DNA from: Siphonodentalium dalli
Taxonomy: Eukaryota > Mollusca > Scaphopoda > Gadilida > Siphonodentaliidae
Reading direction: 5' to 3'
Assembly: GCA_032622095.1 (NCBI GenBank)
Contig: CP136064.1
Location: 36,442,426 to 36,506,425, forward strand
DNA length: 64,000 nt
Under the pieces are notes generated by a model, which saw nothing but the letters and a program-made list of their open reading frames with translations, searched no databases and had not been told where the DNA came from. Positions 59,052 through 64,000 of the stretch are shown here, in pieces (positions within the stretch are counted from its first letter, which is position 1; each line of letters starts with the position of its first letter). Both the position numbers and the translations under genes were made by a program.

Positions 59052-59420
59052 CCCTGTGCCAATTCATTCTCTTATATATGCGAGTCGACCATAGGTCGCC
59101 TCGCATATATAAGAGAATGCATTGGCCTAACAATTTTTTTAAAATTTTAATAATGTTTTCTTGTATTCTTTAACAATTTTATAATTTCACCCATACATAG
59201 CCCCAGACAAACATGAGCTGACGACACTCTTCTATATGCTTCTATATATGTGTGGGGCTCCCTGCAGGGTAATGGATGTTTTTTATTTTATGTCCTAAAA
59301 ATTGTAAGAAACATTTATTTAAAAAAAATGATAAAAAATTGTTAGGCCAATGCATTCTCTTATATATGCGAGGCGACCTATGGTCGACTCGCATATATAA
59401 GAGAATGCATTGGCACAGGG
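59052..59420. mobile_element. TA-flanked MITE whose terminal repeats are themselves palindromes
   Basis: Outer ends are CCCTGTGCCAATTCATTCTC and its inverse; TA lies outside both (59050-59051, 59421-59422). Each terminal repeat is about 90 bases and contains a near-perfect palindrome: TTCTCTTATATATGCGAG, a GTCGACCATAGGTCGCC centre, then the inverse arm. The two ends are inverse copies of each other down to the inner CCTAACAATTTTTT. The middle, about 185 bases, is AT-rich and non-coding. Fits a Tc1/mariner-type MITE by TSD. Confidence 0.8.
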
Positions 59421-59639
59421 TAAACAAAATTGTAAGAAACTATTGAAAACAAATTCTGAATATATTTTACTTACTCAGGATCATCAGTCAAGTTAATAAT
59501 AAAAATTCATTTTTGGCTCTTTCCTGACGATAATTTGAAATAACCTAGTTACATATACCATATTAAAATTTGCAATAGCTCTACGGTGATCTAGGCGTGA
59601 ATACATATTTCGGATGTGATAAGGTTCACCCTCTGCCCT

Positions 59640-60065
59640 TATGTGGAAACTGAAGTATCTCAGTCTCCAACTGTTGTTTGAGAAGTTATGCCACCGCTGC
59701 CACCAAATAATATAGCGAGCAAATGTGCATAATGATAGAGTTGCGTTGTTGCCCAGAGGTTTTAGTTGTGTTTTATACACTGAAGTAATAATGTGTCCTA
59801 TTCCTGTCTCCAACTTCCCTGTGAAAATGTATGGTGCCGCTGCCACCAAATAATATAACGAACAAAGGTTATATACACAACGTTAGAGTGGTGTAGTTGC
59901 CGAGTGGTTTAAGTTACGGTTACACTGAAGTATTAGTGGGTCATCTTTCTGTCTCCAACTTCTCTGTGAGAATGTAATGCACCACTGCCACCAACTACTA
60001 TCAAGAGCAAGCGTATATACAGAATGTTATAGTGGTGTGGTTGCTGAGTGGTTTATGTAATGGTT
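59640..60065. repeat. About 144-bp tandem repeat, 2.8 copies
   Basis: CTGTCTCCAACTTC, ACCGCTGCCACCAAATAATAT and GAGTGGTTTAAGTTACGGTT recur at spacings of 143 and 145 bases with moderate divergence. Confidence 0.75.
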
Positions 60066-61640
60066 AAAGCACAAAAATTGTTCTTTACCAGAATCAATCG
60101 AGTCGAAGACGAGATTTATTCTGGAAAAGAACTATTCGCGTGCTCTGACCGACTTAGAGCACAATTGATCCCACATAATGCAATCAACAGGAAATGTGCC
60201 GTTGCGCGTGTTTTGACCACGATGCACAATCCGTGCGCTGGCCGCGATTGGACACAATAGCCGGTTAGCCACGCACAACAACGTTATTAACAAGAACTAA
60301 TCGCCGTTGAATGTGAATATAGATATGTCACTTATCAAATTTCTCCGTTGTCAGTCCGTCATAAGCACACAAACGTGTAATTTCCTCACGCGTTGCACGT
60401 ATTCGTTCAAGATCTGTCATATAATGTACGGACCTAAAACACACCATTGTCAAATATATCCGCATGGTTTCATATTGCGGCATTAATTACATTTCCATTC
60501 AATTCGACCAAGAACATTTACGCCAATGACGTAAATCGAGTTAAATCTTGCCTTCAGCATTGTTTGTAACGTGGAAACTCTCACAAACACATATTGGTAA
60601 AAAACTGAAGAAATTATTTTCAGAACAAGATTTTATATTGGACACACGAGACTGTTATGTTAGACAGCGCGGCATGGTGGCTTGAGCTACCAGGCTGTTA
60701 AATTTGTTATGCTGTGGAATTGTGATATTGGACAGTATTTACTTTGTATATACAATGCTGCTATTAAATTTATTGATCCATCTACACATTAAAGTGACTA
60801 ATTCCCCAGAACTACCGAACATTTATTTCAACCCTGAACTCAGTTTCAACTCTAGTACATTTGTGTTTATGTTCCCCACTACCGGCTCGATTTCCATATA
60901 GACTTGGTGATCTGCGAAAACACGTTCCGGTTTTACTGTTGACAATATACATACACGGAAGACAAAGACCAGCCATGCTCTTTTAGCTGATATCATACTA
61001 CACTAGCCTTCTGTCGTCCATTGTGTACACCCATGGCAACCACCATGGTACTACTGTAGTAACATTATGTATATCAGCAATGCATGTATGCAGGGATTGT
61101 GTACACCATGGTGTATTACAATCAACTTTAGTGATAAGTCATTGGTGAAATTGTTGACTGTTGATGGTTCATCCTATTACTCCATTAATTGTGAAGGGTC
61201 CATTATTGGATTTTGAAGCCAAACCAAGTCACTACACGACCTTATACATGCTAATACTTAATTGCTAGACTCCTATATTGATTTATGGGTCAATGTTCAA
61301 CTTAGTTTGATGTAAAAGGAAGTAAAAACTGTTTAGCTAAGTAAATAGCTTTTTCGCGGCTGATAGACCACCACCCCGACTTAAGTGTCTTTGAAAATAT
61401 TCGCCCCCTCCTGTTCATATAATTATTTCCTATAAAGTCGTACATTAGGTGGTTTCAGTTAATTGGGTATAAAACTGTTACAACATCGGTTTCTGGAAAT
61501 CAATAATCAAGCACAACGATACTATCCAGGACCAACCGTTTAATTATTTCGAAATGAACATTGAGGCCATTTCTCACAAGAAAACGCCGGACAAACTTGA
61601 AGGACTTTTCCTATACTATAACCACAACGTTCACTGTGCA
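60066..61640. other. Unannotated DNA
   Basis: No gene recognised. Confidence 0.4.
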
Positions 61641-61765
61641 CACAGCATGTAGCCCCGTATGTTGTTCGTTACTTACTATTACCATAAAGTGCATTGCACA
61701 TACATTACGTTGCTACATATGGTGTTATTTACTATACTATAACCAACGAGCACATTGTACATTCA

Positions 61766-61809
<44 letters not shown>

Positions 61810-62340
61810 CCACCTACGGTGTTGTTTACTATACTATAATTATATATACATTGTACGTACATTATGTAGCCCCGTGTAATGTTCTGTGCTTTAATATAAC
61901 CACAAAGTACATTATACATACAGTATGCAGCCCCGTATAGTGTTCATAATAAATACAAAGCATGCATGCGGCCCCGTATAGTGTTCATTATACATACAAA
62001 GCTTGTATGTAGCCCCGTAGTGTGTGCATTATACATACAAAGCATGTATGTAGCCCCGTATAGTGTTCTTTGTTCATACAGCATGTAACACCGTATGACC
62101 GTATATAGTATGCACAGTACACGTGGTATGCAGCAAAGTATATTGTTCATTTTACAAACAGTATGCAACCCCGTATATGTTCACGGTAGCCACGTATAGT
62201 GTCCATTGTACGCACATTATGTAACCCCGCATATTATGCACTGTAGTCCGTATATTGTTCATTGTACGCATAATGTGTAGCCCCGTATATTGTTCATTGT
62301 GTGCATAATGTGTAGCCCTGTATAGCTTTCATTGAATGCT
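61641..62340. repeat. Degenerate 40-50 bp tandem repeat with an (AT)n tract
   Basis: GTAGCCCCGTATAGTGTTCA followed by TTATACATACAAAGCATGTA repeats irregularly, best at 61925-62100. An uninterrupted (AT)n run lies at 61767-61808. Confidence 0.8.
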
Positions 62341-62526
62341 AAATTTCAAACACATTTCTGCTACTTCGTCATACTGTTTACCTGTGATCAGTGTAAAGGT
62401 TTAGACGTCATGGCGACTTAATCCTTCAAACCGACGTTAGTGATAACGATGATACATGTTGCAAATAAATAAAGCGCACGTTGTGTCCATTTCAGGTAGA
62501 GGTCACGTGATCGGACGCCGATAACC

Positions 62527-62630
62527 ATGGCGAGGTTAGCGCACAGTAAGGTATACTTGCTATTTGCAGGAGTGATCGTCTGCTTCAGTATTCCTACTGT
62601 AATCACGATGATTGAACAATATCGAACAGG
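62527..62630 (+). CDS. Possible first coding exon of a type II membrane protein
   Basis: An ATG in strong context (AACCATGG) starts MARLAHSKVYLLFAGVIVCF, a short basic N-terminus followed by about 20 hydrophobic residues, then ITMIEQYRT. A splice donor-like CAG|GTAACT follows (62628-62634). A short cytoplasmic tail plus one signal anchor is the usual start of Golgi glycosyltransferases and sulfotransferases, but no catalytic domain is in the window, so the product is unknown. A TAAA-rich stretch and GTCACGTGATC lie just upstream. The exon end is part of a tandem duplication (62602-62892). Confidence 0.35.
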
Positions 62631-62892
62631 TAACTCAATTAAAGATACCATTACAATCATCACGATAATTGAACAATATCGAACAAGTAAATATATTAAA
62701 GGTGGCATAATCACGATGATTGAACAATATCAAGTGGTAACTCAATTAAAGATACCCTTACAATCCGCACGATGATTGAACAATATCGAACAGGTAACTC
62801 AATTAAAGATACAATTACAATCCCCGCGATGATTGAACAATATCGAACATGTAACTATATGAAAGGTGGCATAATCATGATGATTGAACAGA
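62602..62892. repeat. About 55-bp tandem repeat spanning the putative splice donor
   Basis: CACGATGATTGAACAATATC, GAACAGGTAACTCAATTAAA, GATACCATTACAAT. ATTGAACAATATC occurs at 62611, 62668, 62720, 62775 and 62831, with a truncated copy at 62882 (spacing 51-57). Two variants exist after the GTAAC, one with AAAGATAC and one with AAAGGTGGCATAATC. Confidence 0.9.
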
Positions 62893-64000
62893 GAATAAAC
62901 CTTCTTTAATTGTAATTCCTCTGTACTATAAATATACTTCCACACTATTAGTAAAAGCGACATATATTTCATGTTTCTCAAGAACATTAAACGATCCTCC
63001 CCACATTTTACAATTCAGTTTATGACTGGTGACATTATGGTGTTGTTGGAGAAAATTTAATAAACATACAGGACCAAACAGGGTGGATTGTTCCTGGTAA
63101 ATTAATAAATGCACGGGTATGTTTATTTGGATCCCGAGAGTACGGTAAACGCTGAAATTCACTATTTGCTCTGGCTTCGTGGACTTCTCTAACGTTGGCA
63201 GAAAGGAGTTTTGTCGAAATATATAGCGCTGCCCCATATTTATGACAGTTGATGGATATATCTTTTATACTGACTGTTCTGTTGGGGAAATACGAACATA
63301 TAATGCATTTCTTTACATTTATTTAGGTAGATCTATTTTGTTCTTAAAAGAAGCATTTACTGTAGACCGAGCATAAATTGAAAACATAGCGATGACAAAG
63401 AGGTCAATAATAAAAAGACGCTAGCCAGGACCACTTGCAATAGAAACAGCCGATGTTCCATAGAAACCGCAAAACAGCCGATGTTCTATAGAAACCAATT
63501 CTTTAATCTCAATAAACCAATAAACATGGTATGTGAGATATACAAATTTAAATACAAATACATAACAATAGCACATTTTAAACAGGTACATAATTATATA
63601 ATAGTATGTGTAATATTAATGCATTAATTGAAGGCACATCCACCCAAAACATAGTGGATATGCCCGTTACTATATATATAGTCTATCTATTTATTTGATA
63701 CACTCGCGTCATTTACACAGGAATACTGTCATATCGACATGCATATACATAAATGTATATATGTTGACTTGAGACGATGGGGAAACCGCTTGCACCCCGT
63801 TCGTGTATGGTAATCAGATATACATTCACTTCACGATCAATGTTCATATCGTAATCTTGAAAGCCACATGACTATAATACAAAATCAATATTTTATGGCT
63901 AGAAGCGAATTAATTCCTACATGAACTGCAGTTCTGACCAGGAAAGTGAACAGCTGCTCCAAAATTATTCTACTCCAACTTTGAGTTAATATTGTCTTCT
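62893..64000. other. Unannotated DNA
   Basis: Nothing beyond a short direct repeat, CAGCCGATGTTC(C/T)ATAGAAACC, near 63448 and 63476. If the 62527 exon is real this would be its first intron. Confidence 0.35.

Noticed and set aside
61694-61940. Frames with repeated Tyr-Ile
   Set aside because: Translation of the (AT)n microsatellite.

Overview
The window looks like intergenic or intronic DNA of an animal, most likely a marine invertebrate. It is AT-rich, has no dense gene array, and is full of decayed non-LTR retrotransposons, small DNA transposons, minisatellites and a fossil Polinton/Maverick (adintovirus-like) element. I cannot name the species. No intact cellular gene is recognised. The best hint of one is a possible first exon near 62527, encoding a short N-terminus with a membrane anchor.

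Layout. 1-2820: nested DNA transposons, namely a Harbinger-type element with a TAA target duplication (752-2028) that contains a foldback element (1296-1440), then a TA-flanked inverted-repeat element (2108-2820). 2821-9030: Polinton/adintovirus-like remnant. On the minus strand it has an integrase N-terminus, a conserved late protein, two Gly-rich membrane-peptide proteins, the FtsK/A32-type packaging ATPase, an unknown protein and a DNA polymerase B C-terminus, followed by small genes on both strands. All are broken by frameshifts or stops. The small genes share a promoter-like motif and a hairpin 3' element, which suggests the original transcription plan is still readable. 9060-9205: a CACTCTGG-rich satellite. 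9555-10600: a 5'-truncated LINE. 12158-13995: two fragments that resemble a repeated invertebrate protein family. 14280-15910: a GT/TATAC minisatellite. 16240-16890: another LINE end. 17330-17760: a field of short palindromes. 18575-21845: a LINE with endonuclease and reverse transcriptase domains, split by a second LINE.

23714-25335: CACTCTGG satellite flanks both sides of a second Polinton piece, which carries the adenain-like protease and the same terminal sequence as the first piece. 26350-28180: three inverted-repeat elements, one with a perfect 8-bp target duplication. 28190-35680: mostly unannotatable DNA with a few old repeats.

35688-54566 is the dominant feature: about 18.9 kb of a 65-bp tandem repeat (about 290 copies) with clear block duplications of 19, 22, 27, 32 and 41 units. 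54567-64000 holds several short tandem arrays, an inverted-repeat element whose ends are themselves palindromes (59052-59420), and a tandem duplication that repeats a putative splice donor (62602-62892).

The genes do not form a working pathway. What remains is the gene set of a capsid-forming, integrating dsDNA element (polymerase, integrase, ATPase, protease, small virion-type proteins), now inactive.
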